The notes beneath the pieces are model-generated. The model searched no databases, had not been told where the DNA came from, and saw nothing but the letters and a program-made list of their open reading frames with translations. Shown piece by piece: positions 35,732-43,976 of a DNA stretch of 64,000 bases; position 1 is the first letter of the stretch; each line of letters starts with the position of its first letter. This DNA comes from an uncultured Bacillota bacterium (GTDB lineage: Bacteria > Bacillota > Clostridia > Christensenellales > UBA1242), in NCBI GenBank assembly GCA_946495675.1, contig CAMMDQ010000003.1, positions 105,675 through 169,674 on the forward strand. Direction: 5' to 3'. The position numbers were made by a program, and so were the translations under genes.

Positions 35732-36457
35732 ATGAATAGATTTGAAAAAAGCAAAGAAGTTTATAACCAATTATTTGGTCAGTTGCCAAAAAATGAAAAC
35801 GATCCAGAGTTTATGGATATTTTAAGAAAGTTTATTTTTTGCGACATTTTTTCTGAAGGCAATTTGGAAGAGGGAACAAGAGAACTTGTCACCATAACAG
35901 CGCTTTCAGTTTTGCAAAGTTTGCCTCAACTTAAAGCTCATATTGGAGCGGGATTAAATATCGGATTGTTACCAGTTGAGATTCGAGAAAGCATTTATCA
36001 ACTTGCTCCGTTTATAGGCTTTCCAAGAGCTCTTAATGCTATCAGTGCGATGAACGAAGTTTTTGAGCAAAAGGGCATCAAGTTGCCATTGCAGAACATG
36101 GGAACAACCACTGATGACAATCGATTCGAAAAAGGACTTGAAATTCAATATCCAATTTATGGAGATGAGATTAAAAATCGTTATAGCGACATGCAGGAAG
36201 TGCCAAAGTTTTTGACAGAGTTTGGTTTCGGAGATTTCTATACCAGAAAAGGCCTGGATATACAAACTCGAGAGCTGCTTATTTTGGTTGCATTGACAGC
36301 GCTTTGTCAAACAGGTCCTGCAAAATCGCATATTGAAGGTAATTTAAAAGTTGGGAACAAAAAAGAGACTATGGTTTCCGCAATTATACAATGCATTCCA
36401 TATTTGGGTTTTACTCCTTGTTTTGCAATTTTGAATCTTTTAAATGAAATAAAATAA
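35732..36457 (+). CDS. Tandem carboxymuconolactone decarboxylase (CMD) family protein
   Basis: 241 residues with two all-helical CMD/AhpD-like repeats (about 5-110 and 130-240). Each has the TRELVTITAL/TRELLILVALTAL helix followed by a conserved His (KAHIGAGLNIG, KSHIEGNLKVG). The CxxC pair of AhpD peroxidase-type members is missing, so this is the gamma-carboxymuconolactone decarboxylase-like subgroup, whose physiological role in such anaerobes is unknown. AGGAGAG precedes the ATG; a plausible TATAAT lies at 35709-35714. Monocistronic. Confidence 0.85.
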   Translation: MNRFEKSKEVYNQLFGQLPKNENDPEFMDILRKFIFCDIFSEGNLEEGTRELVTITALSVLQSLPQLKAHIGAGLNIGLLPVEIRESIYQLAPFIGFPRALNAISAMNEVFEQKGIKLPLQNMGTTTDDNRFEKGLEIQYPIYGDEIKNRYSDMQEVPKFLTEFGFGDFYTRKGLDIQTRELLILVALTALCQTGPAKSHIEGNLKVGNKKETMVSAIIQCIPYLGFTPCFAILNLLNEIK

Positions 36458-36488
36458 CAGACTTTTCAACAGAAAACTTTTGAATAAA

Positions 36489-36578
36489 AAGGGGTTTGAT
36501 TCCCTTCTGTTTCTTAAACTAAAACAAAAAAACGAAGATATTTCTTCGCTTAATTTTTCTGGTAGCCTCTAGGGGAAT
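36489..36578. repeat. 90-bp direct repeat, copy 1 (tRNA-Glu 3-prime end plus terminator)
   Basis: Nearly identical to 36815-36904. On the minus strand it contains the last about 19 bases of tRNA-Glu with CCA, then a GCGAAGA-type terminator hairpin and a T-arm-like GGTTTGATTCCC. It is a 3-prime fragment with no tRNA body attached. Confidence 0.8.
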
Positions 36579-36646
36579 CTCGTCGCAAACTTTGCTCCTT
36601 CATAGTTTTTAACAAAACTTATGCCCCTTCGCTCGTTTGTTCCTCT

Positions 36647-36698
36647 TCCCAAAAATCAAAAGACTTTTGGGAGCCCTGAGTGACGGTGTTCGATTTCC
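36647..36698. repeat. Hairpin plus T-arm-like element (variant copy)
   Basis: An inverted repeat TCCCAAAA/TTTTGGGA (36647-36672) is followed by a GAGTGACGG-like link and a T-arm-like GGTGTTCGATTTCC (36685-36698). It is a diverged relative of the elements at 36775 and 63778. Confidence 0.5.
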
Positions 36699-36707
36699 TT
36701 TTTTTAT

Positions 36708-36769
36708 TAGATTAAACAAAAAAACGAAGATATTTCTTCGCTTGATTTTTTTGGTAGCCTCTAGGGGAA
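36708..36769. repeat. Direct repeat, copy 2 (tRNA-Glu 3-prime end plus terminator)
   Basis: A shorter copy of the repeat seen at 36489 and 36815: terminator hairpin, then the TGGTAGCCTCTAGGGGAA tail of tRNA-Glu on the minus strand. Confidence 0.7.
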
Positions 36770-36774
36770 CCCTA

Positions 36775-36832
36775 CCCTAAAAATCTGGCGATTTTTAGGG
36801 AACCCGCTCACCCCAAGGGGTTCGATTCCCTT
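36775..36832. repeat. Hairpin plus T-arm-like element
   Basis: A perfect inverted repeat CCCTAAAAATC/GATTTTTAGGG (36775-36785, 36790-36800, loop TGGC), then AACCCGCTCACCCC and a T-arm-like AAGGGGTTCGATTCCC in plus orientation. The same unit occurs twice at the right edge of the window. Confidence 0.7.
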
Positions 36833-36850
36833 CTGTTTCTTAAACTAAAA

Positions 36851-36877
36851 CAAAAAAGCGAAGATGTTTCTTCGCTT
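36851..36877 (-). terminator. Terminator of tRNA-Glu
   Basis: On the minus strand a stem GCGAAGA/TCTTCGC, extended by two A-T pairs, is followed by a T run (36857-36852). Confidence 0.75.
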
Positions 36878-36885
36878 AATTTTTC

Positions 36886-36960
36886 TGGTAGCCTCTAGGG
36901 GAATCGAACCCCTGATTCCGCCGTGAGAGGGCGGCGTCTTGACCGCTTGACCAAGAGGCC
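36886..36960 (-). tRNA. tRNA-Glu (anticodon CTC)
   Basis: A complete cloverleaf reads on the minus strand, with CCA encoded. The acceptor GGCCTCT pairs with AGAGGCT (one G-U). The anticodon stem CCGCC/GGCGG encloses loop CTCTCAC, giving anticodon CTC for GAG codons. The T-arm is GGGGTTCGATTCCCC. Repeats of its 3-prime end lie just downstream (36489-36769). Confidence 0.93.
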
Positions 36961-36977
36961 TTGAAGTTTGCACAAAT

Positions 36978-37006
36978 ATATTAGCAGAAAAATGTAAAAA
37001 TTGCAA
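36978..37006 (-). promoter_or_regulatory. Promoter of tRNA-Glu
   Basis: On the minus strand: TTGCAA (37006-37001), 17-base spacer, TAATAT (36983-36978) preceded by TGC. Confidence 0.7.
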
Positions 37007-37068
37007 GTTATTTTAATATTTAAATATTTTTAAATTCTTTTTTTTGTCAAAAAAGTGTTTTTTATTTA

Positions 37069-37092
37069 AAAAAAGCAGTCTTAACTGCTTTA
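37069..37092 (-). terminator. Terminator of the M16 peptidase gene
   Basis: Inverted repeat AAAGCAGT/ACTGCTTT (about 37072-37091) followed on the minus strand by a T run. Confidence 0.7.
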
Positions 37093-38391
37093 TTCAAGAT
37101 TGATTTTCAATTTTTTGCAAAAGTTTTTATAGTCAAAGTCTTTAAATTTTTCGTCATTTGCAACAAGACTGAGATAAGGCTTTGTTTTTAGTGTGTTTTT
37201 GATTGAGCTGTAAATTTTTTCAAACTGAATGGAATCAATAATTTTTTCCACCAAATTTTCAGTTGTGTCGTCAAAAATTTCAGAATATTTTGTGAAATAA
37301 TTAGTCACCTTGGTGGCAAAAAAATCAACTGGAATATAATCAAAATTTGTAGTGTTAATCATGCTTTGTTTTTCGTTATCAACATCTTTTTTTAAATTTT
37401 CTTTTTTCAAAGACGCCAAAAATTCAGGAAAATCATTTAGTATTTTTGAAGTATTTTCACTTTGCGTCGGAATTGAAATATTCAAAAAGGAGGTATTTGA
37501 TACTATTTGAACCCATGAAGAAGCCGAATAACAATAATTTTTCTGCGTCCTAAAAAAGTTGAAAACTTCTTTTTTGAATGATTGTCCTAACAAGTTTAAA
37601 TATATTTGTTTTGCAGAACTTTTCAAATTTTCCTGCGGAGAAAGTTTATATCTTATGGTTATCAAATCTTGTTTTTTCTCAACTGCTTGAGTATAGTTAA
37701 AAAAAGGTTTTTTTACATCTCCAAGCTCGTATCTGTTTAAGCCTGAAATATTTGAAACAGGCAATTTTTCAACCTCAGAAATTATTTCTTTCAACTGTTT
37801 TTTTGACACATTTCCACAAATTGTCAGAACAAGATTGTTCAGAGTGAAATAGTTTTTTATAAAAAATTTCAAATCTTTTAGCGTTATTTTCTTAAAAGTT
37901 TGTTCATTGCCAGCTGACGAAATTTTATATGCGTGAGAATGTTTCCCAACAAGCATCTTTGGTAAGGTGTTGTATGCATCCTCCTTTTTATTGGTCTTTT
38001 TTCTTGTTTTTATTTCATCTAGAATAATGGGTTGTTCTTTTTTAAAATCTTCTTTTGTAAAAATTAGGTTGGTGAATGAATCGATAAAGAACTCAATACA
38101 ATTTTTTAATTCTTGTTTTACACATGAGGCATAAAAAAGGACATTAAAAAGAGATGTGCTTCCATTTATAGGCAGATCTTGCAATAATTCCATTTTTTCA
38201 TCTCTAGTTCTATTTTTTGTTCGGAATGAAAATATTGCGTGTTCTGCAAAATGTGCAAGACCATTTTTGCCAACGGGATCATTTATAGATCCTGCATTGA
38301 AATGGAAAATGAAAGAAATCCCTTTTTTCTCTTTTCTGGGACTGTAAAGGACTTTTCCGCCATGAGCGAGATTTATAAGTTTGGTTTTCAT
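37090..38391 (-). CDS. M16 family zinc metallopeptidase
   Basis: 433 residues. The inverted zinc motif HxxEH is present as H47-F-A-E50-H51 in GLAHFAEH, and the distal Glu ligand is probably in PIILDEIKTR (near residue 128). Two M16 halves are visible, the second inactive, as in the mitochondrial-processing-peptidase-like group. Such enzymes degrade peptides in a closed chamber. No signal peptide, so probably cytoplasmic. AAGGAGC lies six bases before the ATG. In many Clostridia M16 pairs (YmfF/YmfH) occur together; only one is here. Confidence 0.88.
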   Translation of the reverse strand: MKTKLINLAHGGKVLYSPRKEKKGISFIFHFNAGSINDPVGKNGLAHFAEHAIFSFRTKNRTRDEKMELLQDLPINGSTSLFNVLFYASCVKQELKNCIEFFIDSFTNLIFTKEDFKKEQPIILDEIKTRKKTNKKEDAYNTLPKMLVGKHSHAYKISSAGNEQTFKKITLKDLKFFIKNYFTLNNLVLTICGNVSKKQLKEIISEVEKLPVSNISGLNRYELGDVKKPFFNYTQAVEKKQDLITIRYKLSPQENLKSSAKQIYLNLLGQSFKKEVFNFFRTQKNYCYSASSWVQIVSNTSFLNISIPTQSENTSKILNDFPEFLASLKKENLKKDVDNEKQSMINTTNFDYIPVDFFATKVTNYFTKYSEIFDDTTENLVEKIIDSIQFEKIYSSIKNTLKTKPYLSLVANDEKFKDFDYKNFCKKLKINLE

Positions 38392-38409
38392 GTTGCTCCT
38401 TTGAAATAT

Positions 38410-38438
38410 ATTTTACCACATAAAAGCAGAAATATCAA
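38410..38438 (-). promoter_or_regulatory. Promoter of the M16 peptidase gene
   Basis: On the minus strand: TTGATA (38438-38433), 17-base spacer, TAAAAT (38415-38410). Confidence 0.75.
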
Positions 38439-38447
38439 CTTGATTGT

Positions 38448-38477
38448 TTGATATTTTTAACTAAAAGGTGCTATAAT
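38448..38477 (+). promoter_or_regulatory. Promoter of the patatin-like gene
   Basis: TTGATA (38448-38453), 18-base spacer, TATAAT (38472-38477). This excludes a start at 38448 for the downstream gene. Confidence 0.75.
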
Positions 38478-38495
38478 AACTATAAAGGAAAGGCA

Positions 38496-39329
38496 ATGTT
38501 TTTTGGAAGAAGAAAGGTAAAAATTGGGATTGCTTTTGGTGGCGGAGGTGCTCGTGGTTTTGCTCACCTTGGGGCCATCAAAGCTTTTGAGCAATTTGGT
38601 TTAAAATTTGATTTTATTGCAGGCACTAGTGCTGGTAGTTTGGTCGGTGCTTTTTATGCAAATGGCTATAACTTTAAACAACTTTACCAAATTGCAAAAA
38701 GTGTTCGGATGAAAGATATTAAAAAAAGCGTTATACCTTTTGCCACCTCAAAACTTGATGGGCTTGCCGATGTGATTAAGTCAAATTTAGGCGATAAAAA
38801 CATTGAAGATTGTCAGACCCCTTTTGCTGCTGTTGCGGTCGATTTAAAGTCGGCAAAGGAAGTTTGTTTTGCAAAGGGCAATCTTGCAAGTGCGGTTTGT
38901 GGAAGCTGTGCAGTGCCTGGAGTTTTTCAACCAGTGGAATATAATGATATGATTCTAGCTGATGGAGGTTTGCAAAACACCATTCCGTCTGATATACCAA
39001 AATATTTTGGATGCGATTATGTGGTGGCTGTGGATGTCAACAAATCACGCTTATATGGGACAAATAGCACCAAACTTTTTGATGTTCTTTCATGTTCAAT
39101 CAGAATTTTGATGAAAAGTAATGCAATTCGCGGGTATGTCAATGCAGATGTTGTCATTGGACCGGAAACAAAGCGTTTTAAATCAACAAGCACTGATGGG
39201 CTTGATGATATGATTGAAGAAGGCTATAAGGCAACCATTGATGCCATGCCAAAAATTCTTGAACTTTTTAGAAATAAACCTTGCAAAAAGAAGAAAATTT
39301 TGCCAGATGATATAGTGTTTGTCAAATGA
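38496..39329 (+). CDS. Patatin-like phospholipase
   Basis: 277 residues. The oxyanion loop is GGGGARG (residues 15-21), the nucleophile Ser45 is in GTSAG, and the catalytic Asp lies in the ADGGLQNTIP segment, so the Ser-Asp dyad is complete. It belongs to the RssA/YchK-type bacterial patatins, which are acyl hydrolases of uncertain substrate. ATG 38496 is chosen because AAAGG precedes it and the longer frame would begin inside the promoter. It overlaps the next gene by four bases (ATGA), suggesting coupled translation. Confidence 0.9.
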   Translation: MFFGRRKVKIGIAFGGGGARGFAHLGAIKAFEQFGLKFDFIAGTSAGSLVGAFYANGYNFKQLYQIAKSVRMKDIKKSVIPFATSKLDGLADVIKSNLGDKNIEDCQTPFAAVAVDLKSAKEVCFAKGNLASAVCGSCAVPGVFQPVEYNDMILADGGLQNTIPSDIPKYFGCDYVVAVDVNKSRLYGTNSTKLFDVLSCSIRILMKSNAIRGYVNADVVIGPETKRFKSTSTDGLDDMIEEGYKATIDAMPKILELFRNKPCKKKKILPDDIVFVK

Positions 39330-40402
39330 AACAAAAAATTTCAAAAGCGGTGGAAAGTGTCAAGAAAAATCAGATACAGATTTTGACTAGAATACTGTTG
39401 ACACTGTTTGTAGTGATTGCTTTTTTGCTCATCTTTTTTCTTTTTGATGGGCCAGTTTATTTTCGCTATCCGTCTATCGTAACCTCAGCAAGTGAAAGTG
39501 AGATGGAAGTGCATTTTATTGATGTTGGGCAGGGAGATGCAACATTAATTCGTTTTCCAAATGAAAAAATTATGCTGATTGACACAGGCGAAAGCTATGA
39601 GAGCGACGAGTTGATAACTTATGTTGAACAATTCATGTCGCTTTGCAATCATTATGTGATTGATTATTTGGTTTTAACACATCCTGATGCCGACCATGTT
39701 GGAGGAACAAGAGATATTGTTGAAAATTTTGAGATTGAACTGGCTTTTCGTCCTAAAATTTTGTCTCAAACAGAAAGCAAACAATATCCAAATTCAACTT
39801 TTGCTGTGTCGCAGACGGCAACTTATGAAAATGCAATTTCAGCATTGACTGAAAATTCAGTTGAAATGATTTACAGTGAAAGCGGAATTTCTTTCAATGA
39901 AGGTGGTGCTCAAATTGAATTTCTGTCGCCAACAGAAGAGAGTTATTCTGCCACAAACAATTATAGTGCAGTGATAAAAGTAGAATGCGATGGGAAAAGT
40001 TTTTTGTTTACTGGTGATAGTGAAGCTCTGGTTGAAAGAGAGCTGTTGTCTAGCGGTGAAGACTTGGATGTTGATGTGTTAAAAGTTTCGCATCATGGTT
40101 CAAAATCTGCAACTACCGAAGAGTTTTTGCTTGCAACCACTCCCGCTTATGCTTGTATTAGTGTTGGCATGGACAATCAATATGAACTGCCGAACAATGA
40201 TGTTATCTCTAGGATAAAAGCGGCCGGTGCGCAAATCATCATGACAAAAGATGTTGGCAGTTTTGCTTTGTCGGTTGATGATGGATATTTAACTGTGAAC
40301 TATTTGAATGAAATAGGTATTGATTTTACTGTGATAATTTTAGTAGCGGGTGTTCTCCTTATATTGATTTGGGGCATAAAGTTGCCTAAAAGCAAGACTT
40401 GA
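39326..40402 (+). CDS. ComEC-like metallo-beta-lactamase-fold hydrolase, membrane-anchored
   Basis: 358 residues. Transmembrane helices lie at about 20-41 and near the C-terminus (about 330-350). The MBL domain has FIDVGQGDATLI, the metal motif H119-P-D121-A-D123-H124, a GDS segment (FTGDSE) and VSHHGSKSATTEEFL. This matches the stand-alone ComEC/Rec2 C-terminal hydrolase family, whose ComEC members act on DNA during uptake. No ComEC channel domain is present, so a DNA-uptake role is uncertain. Starts within the patatin stop. Confidence 0.85.
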   Translation: MKQKISKAVESVKKNQIQILTRILLTLFVVIAFLLIFFLFDGPVYFRYPSIVTSASESEMEVHFIDVGQGDATLIRFPNEKIMLIDTGESYESDELITYVEQFMSLCNHYVIDYLVLTHPDADHVGGTRDIVENFEIELAFRPKILSQTESKQYPNSTFAVSQTATYENAISALTENSVEMIYSESGISFNEGGAQIEFLSPTEESYSATNNYSAVIKVECDGKSFLFTGDSEALVERELLSSGEDLDVDVLKVSHHGSKSATTEEFLLATTPAYACISVGMDNQYELPNNDVISRIKAAGAQIIMTKDVGSFALSVDDGYLTVNYLNEIGIDFTVIILVAGVLLILIWGIKLPKSKT

Positions 40403-40431
40403 GAGAAATTTGCAAATATGTGATAAAAACT

Positions 40432-40459
40432 TTGATAAATCAAGTTTTTATGCTAATAT
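40432..40459 (+). promoter_or_regulatory. Promoter of the shikimate-kinase-like/tkt operon, leaderless
   Basis: TTGATA (40432-40437), 16-base spacer ending TGC, TAATAT (40454-40459), six bases, ATG 40466. Confidence 0.65.
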
Positions 40460-40465
40460 ATCTCT

Positions 40466-40933
40466 ATGAAATCACCTAAAAATTGCACAAATATTTTATT
40501 GGTCGGTCTTGACAACAAGTTCAATGCCGTTGTTGCCGAAGAGCTTGGTTTGCGTTTGCAAATGCATTATACGCGCTGTGAAGATATTGTGCAATATCAG
40601 GTGCAGGAGCGAGATTTAATCTTGCAGCGGGTGGGAATTGCATATCTCAAAAAAAGAGAAAAAAGTGCTTTAGAAGAATGTGCTGGTTACATGGACTGCG
40701 TGCTTTCAATAGGTTTTGAACTGTTTAAACAAAATTTTAAGCTTTTTAGTCAATCTGTTATATGTTATTTAAAACTTGGCAAAGAACTTGTTGAAGATGT
40801 AAAAAGCAGGATAGCATTTGAAGAAAGAAACCAGTTTTTAGAAAAAAATTCACATGCAACGATTGTGATGCAAAAGAAAGATAAAAAACTTGCAAGCAAA
40901 AAATTAATTGAAATTTTAGGAGAGTTATTATGA
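40466..40933 (+). CDS. Shikimate-kinase-like protein lacking a P-loop
   Basis: 155 residues. The overall length, the opening NILLVGLDNKFNAVVAEELGLRLQ and the later GIAYLKKREKSALEEC resemble the start and the middle of shikimate kinases (I-L-x-G then LAE-x-LG, and G-E-x-x-F-R-x-x-E). However, the Walker A GxxGxGKST is replaced by NKFNAV, and the GGG loop is missing. It is therefore unlikely to bind ATP in the usual way and may be a regulatory or decayed paralogue. It overlaps tkt by four bases and shares its promoter. The family assignment is tentative. Confidence 0.5.
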   Translation: MKSPKNCTNILLVGLDNKFNAVVAEELGLRLQMHYTRCEDIVQYQVQERDLILQRVGIAYLKKREKSALEECAGYMDCVLSIGFELFKQNFKLFSQSVICYLKLGKELVEDVKSRIAFEERNQFLEKNSHATIVMQKKDKKLASKKLIEILGELL

Positions 40934-42885
40934 AAATTTCAGAAAAAACTTTAAATTATTTAAAGTCAATAACCGCACAATCTATCACTCATGCAAAGAG
41001 CGGGCACCTTGGGGCAAGCCTAGGCATGAGCAGCTTTATGTTGGCGCTATTTAAAAATCACTATAATTTTGATGTCTCTGACACTGATTTTCTCAATCGT
41101 GACAGATTGGTCTTTTCTGCAGGTCATGCTTGCCCTGTTTATTACACCCTTTTAAATTTTTTTGGTTTTGATGTAAGTTTGCAAGACCTTAAAGAAATGC
41201 GCATGCTTGGCTCAAAAATGCCAGGGCATCCAGAATACAAAGTTACTGATGGAGTTGAAGCGACAACTGGAGCTCTCGGGCAGGGAGTGGCAACAGCAGT
41301 CGGTATGGCAATAGCTGAAGAAATGCTTGCTGAAAGATTTAATGCTGTTGGTTTTCCGATTATTAACAATTTCACCTATTGTGTGGTAGGGGATGGTTGT
41401 TTGATGGAAGGCGTGGCTCAAGAAGCCTGCTCTCTTGCTGGAAATTTGAACCTAAATAAACTTATTTTGCTTTATGACTCAAATGATGTTACCATAGAAG
41501 GAAGTGTTGCTCTTTCAAATAAAGAAAATGTTTCAAAAAAGTTTAAAGCAATGGGTTGGAATGTTATCAAAGTGAAAAATGGCAACAGTTTCAGTTCTTG
41601 TTCACGAGCAATTTCAAAAGCAAAAAAATCAGATAAACCAACAATTATAATTTTTAAAACAACGATTGGTATTGGCACGACAAAAGAAGGAACATCTGCC
41701 GTGCATAATGCTGTGCTTAGTGAAGAAGAACTTAAAGCTTTCAATAAAAATCTTGGTGTGAGTGAAAACTTTTTTGTGCCAAATGATGTGCGTGATTGGT
41801 GTATGGCAACTGCAAGAAAGGGCAAACTTGAGCATGAAAAGTGGAATCAAGAACTTGCCATTTATGCTAATTCCAACCCAGAACTTTATCGTCAATTTAC
41901 CATCTACTTTGATCGTAAGAAGATTGATTTTGATCGACTGGTTCGAAACAGTTATAAGTGGGAGAACCTTTCTGGTCGAGATCTAAACAAGATTGTTTTG
42001 AATGAAATTGCAGAAAAATATCTGCAAATGGTAGGAGGAACTGCGGATGTGGTTTCTTCCACTAAAACTTTTATTGAAAATGGAGGGTATTTCTCATCAG
42101 CCAACAGGCGAGGCAGAAACATTCACTTTGGCGTTAGAGAGCATGCAATGGCTGGTATTTGCAATGGAATTGCACTTTACGAAGATTTTATACCTTTTGC
42201 TTCAACATTTTTGTCTTTTGCAAATTACATGATTCCAGCAATCAGACTGAGTGCTATGATGAATCTTAATGTTCTGTATTTCTTCACGCATGACAGCATT
42301 CAAATTGGGCAGGATGGGGCAACGCATCAGCCGATTGAGCAGCTTGGTCAGCTCAGAATGATTCCAAATCTTAATGTTTTCAGACCTTGCGATGCAAATG
42401 AATTGCTTGCATGTTATCAATATGCGATAACAAATCAAGGTCCAGAGGCAATAATACTTTCAAAAAGCAATATGGAAACTGTTGATGGAAAATTCAAAGA
42501 TACTTTTATGGGGGGATATATTTTAAAAGCTGCCAAGAAGGAATCAAAAGTAACTTTGATTGCAAGTGGAAGCGAAGTCTCTTTAGCACTTAAAGTTTGT
42601 CAAGAATTAAGTAAAAAATTTGATTGCTCTGTTGTTTCTATGCCTTCTCCAAGTCTGTTTGACAAACAATCTGCTCTTTACAAAGCCAAAGTTCTTGGCA
42701 AGGGCTTAAAGGTTGCGATAGAAGCATCAAATGATAATATTTGGTATAAATTTATTGGCGAAGATGGACTTTTTGTTGGCGTCAAGGATTATCAAGGCAG
42801 TGGCGATGGAGAAGAGGTTTACAAAGCAGCTGGCTTTGATGCAAAAATTATTGCCAAAACTATCGCAAAAAAATTAGGGAAATAA
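40930..42885 (+). CDS. tkt: Transketolase
   Basis: 651 residues, the normal length. This thiamine-diphosphate enzyme moves two-carbon units in the pentose phosphate pathway. Visible motifs: GHLGASLGMS near the N-terminus, the ThDP-binding GDGCLMEG (residues about 155-162) with downstream N, the central REHAM segment with active-site Glu, and FFTHDSIQIGQDGATHQPIEQL. The C-terminal transketolase domain is complete. ATGA overlap with the upstream gene implies coupling; GGAG precedes the ATG. Confidence 0.95.
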   Translation: MKISEKTLNYLKSITAQSITHAKSGHLGASLGMSSFMLALFKNHYNFDVSDTDFLNRDRLVFSAGHACPVYYTLLNFFGFDVSLQDLKEMRMLGSKMPGHPEYKVTDGVEATTGALGQGVATAVGMAIAEEMLAERFNAVGFPIINNFTYCVVGDGCLMEGVAQEACSLAGNLNLNKLILLYDSNDVTIEGSVALSNKENVSKKFKAMGWNVIKVKNGNSFSSCSRAISKAKKSDKPTIIIFKTTIGIGTTKEGTSAVHNAVLSEEELKAFNKNLGVSENFFVPNDVRDWCMATARKGKLEHEKWNQELAIYANSNPELYRQFTIYFDRKKIDFDRLVRNSYKWENLSGRDLNKIVLNEIAEKYLQMVGGTADVVSSTKTFIENGGYFSSANRRGRNIHFGVREHAMAGICNGIALYEDFIPFASTFLSFANYMIPAIRLSAMMNLNVLYFFTHDSIQIGQDGATHQPIEQLGQLRMIPNLNVFRPCDANELLACYQYAITNQGPEAIILSKSNMETVDGKFKDTFMGGYILKAAKKESKVTLIASGSEVSLALKVCQELSKKFDCSVVSMPSPSLFDKQSALYKAKVLGKGLKVAIEASNDNIWYKFIGEDGLFVGVKDYQGSGDGEEVYKAAGFDAKIIAKTIAKKLGK

Positions 42886-42931
42886 AGCTTTTTGACAAAA
42901 AAATGCAAAAAATTTAAAAATTATATCGCTT

Positions 42932-42961
42932 TTTACAAACATCTCTTAGCGCCATTATAAT
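42932..42961 (+). promoter_or_regulatory. Promoter of the unknown gene at 42989, with flanking inverted repeat
   Basis: TTTACA (42932-42937), 18-base spacer, TATAAT (42956-42961). An inverted repeat CTTAGC/GCTAAG (about 42945-42950 and 42973-42978) encloses the -10 box, a possible operator or leader hairpin. Confidence 0.6.
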
Positions 42962-42988
42962 AAAATAATAATGCTAAGGGGTGTTTTT

Positions 42989-43894
42989 ATGTCAAGTATA
43001 TCTGTCAGAAAAAGTCTTGTTTTAAATAGTGTGGAAGAGGGCAAAGAAAAAGCTGTTTTGACTATAGAAGGCGATAGTCAAAATTTAAATGGACGAGTAA
43101 GGCTGTATAATTTTGGAATTCTTCCAAAGGGGATTTTGACTCTTGGTATCTATTCTGGCGGAAGAGTTTATAAGGCAGGACTTACCCACCAAAGTGGTAT
43201 GCTTTACACTTTTTTAGTGGATGATAATATTTTTGAAAGCCAATTCTCCTGTGCCGTTGTCAATGTTTATAATGGCCTTACAAAGCCAATTTTGTTCGGT
43301 TCAAGTCAAGGCAAAACTGAGGGACTAAGCCAAGTTGTGGGTGCCATCAAAAACGCACAAAACACTCAACAAGTTGAGCAGGTGCTAGATGAATATGGTG
43401 TTGATTTTGAAGATGAAGAAAAAGCTGAAATTGAACAGGCAATAGACCGAGAATTTGAATGTGAAGCCTGCCAAAATTGCAAGTATAAGAAGTATTTTTA
43501 TTCGGCTCAAATGGGAGAGGGGCAAGAGCAAATGGTGGAAGAAGAGCCAAAAGAAAATAAAAGTTTTTATCAAGAGCTTAAACCACAGATAGAAAAGCTT
43601 TTTGCTGAAAACAAAGAAGAAGAATATCTTGAAAAAATTTTCCCAAATTCAAAATGGGTTAGGGTAGAGCTTGAAAAAGATGATTATTATGTTTTTGGAC
43701 TTATCAAGAATGAAGACTCTGTGAAATACATTTGTTATGGAGTGCCGGGAACCTTTCAGCACTCGCCGCCACGGGAACTTTCAGGTTTTCCTTCCTGGCT
43801 TCCACTTGACAGTCAAAATCAAGAAGGATTTGGTTACTGGCTGACTTATCAAGATGCAGAAAGTGGAGAAAGTGTGAAAGCAATCGTTGAATAA
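42989..43894 (+). CDS. Conserved-looking protein of unknown function
   Basis: 301 residues; no family recognised. Residues 1-105 are a beta-rich domain (strands VLTIEG, GRVRLYNFG, ILTLGIYSGG). A linker follows with an acidic stretch and a Cys cluster C-x2-C-x2-C (ECEACQNCKYKKY, about 155-168), then a second compact domain (about 190-300) with a YICYGVPG turn and a GYWLTYQDAESG ending. The layout suggests two folded domains joined by a possible metal or disulfide site. No signal peptide. Start 42989 is chosen for the AAGGGG ribosome binding site. Confidence 0.75.
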   Translation: MSSISVRKSLVLNSVEEGKEKAVLTIEGDSQNLNGRVRLYNFGILPKGILTLGIYSGGRVYKAGLTHQSGMLYTFLVDDNIFESQFSCAVVNVYNGLTKPILFGSSQGKTEGLSQVVGAIKNAQNTQQVEQVLDEYGVDFEDEEKAEIEQAIDREFECEACQNCKYKKYFYSAQMGEGQEQMVEEEPKENKSFYQELKPQIEKLFAENKEEEYLEKIFPNSKWVRVELEKDDYYVFGLIKNEDSVKYICYGVPGTFQHSPPRELSGFPSWLPLDSQNQEGFGYWLTYQDAESGESVKAIVE

Positions 43895-43920
43895 AAGAGT
43901 TAAAATTTAACTCTTTTTTT
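43892..43920 (+). terminator. Terminator after the unknown gene
   Basis: Perfect 10-bp stem (43894-43903 with 43907-43916), three-base loop, T run. Overlaps the stop codon. Confidence 0.8.
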
Positions 43921-43976
43921 GTAAATGCTTTGTGATATTTTTTTTTGTGCACACATAAGAATATCTTGAGGTATTT

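Noticed and set aside
36489..36904. Possible CRISPR array (three spaced repeats)
   Set aside because: Repeats are 60-90 bases, irregularly spaced, contain tRNA tails and terminators, and no cas gene is present.
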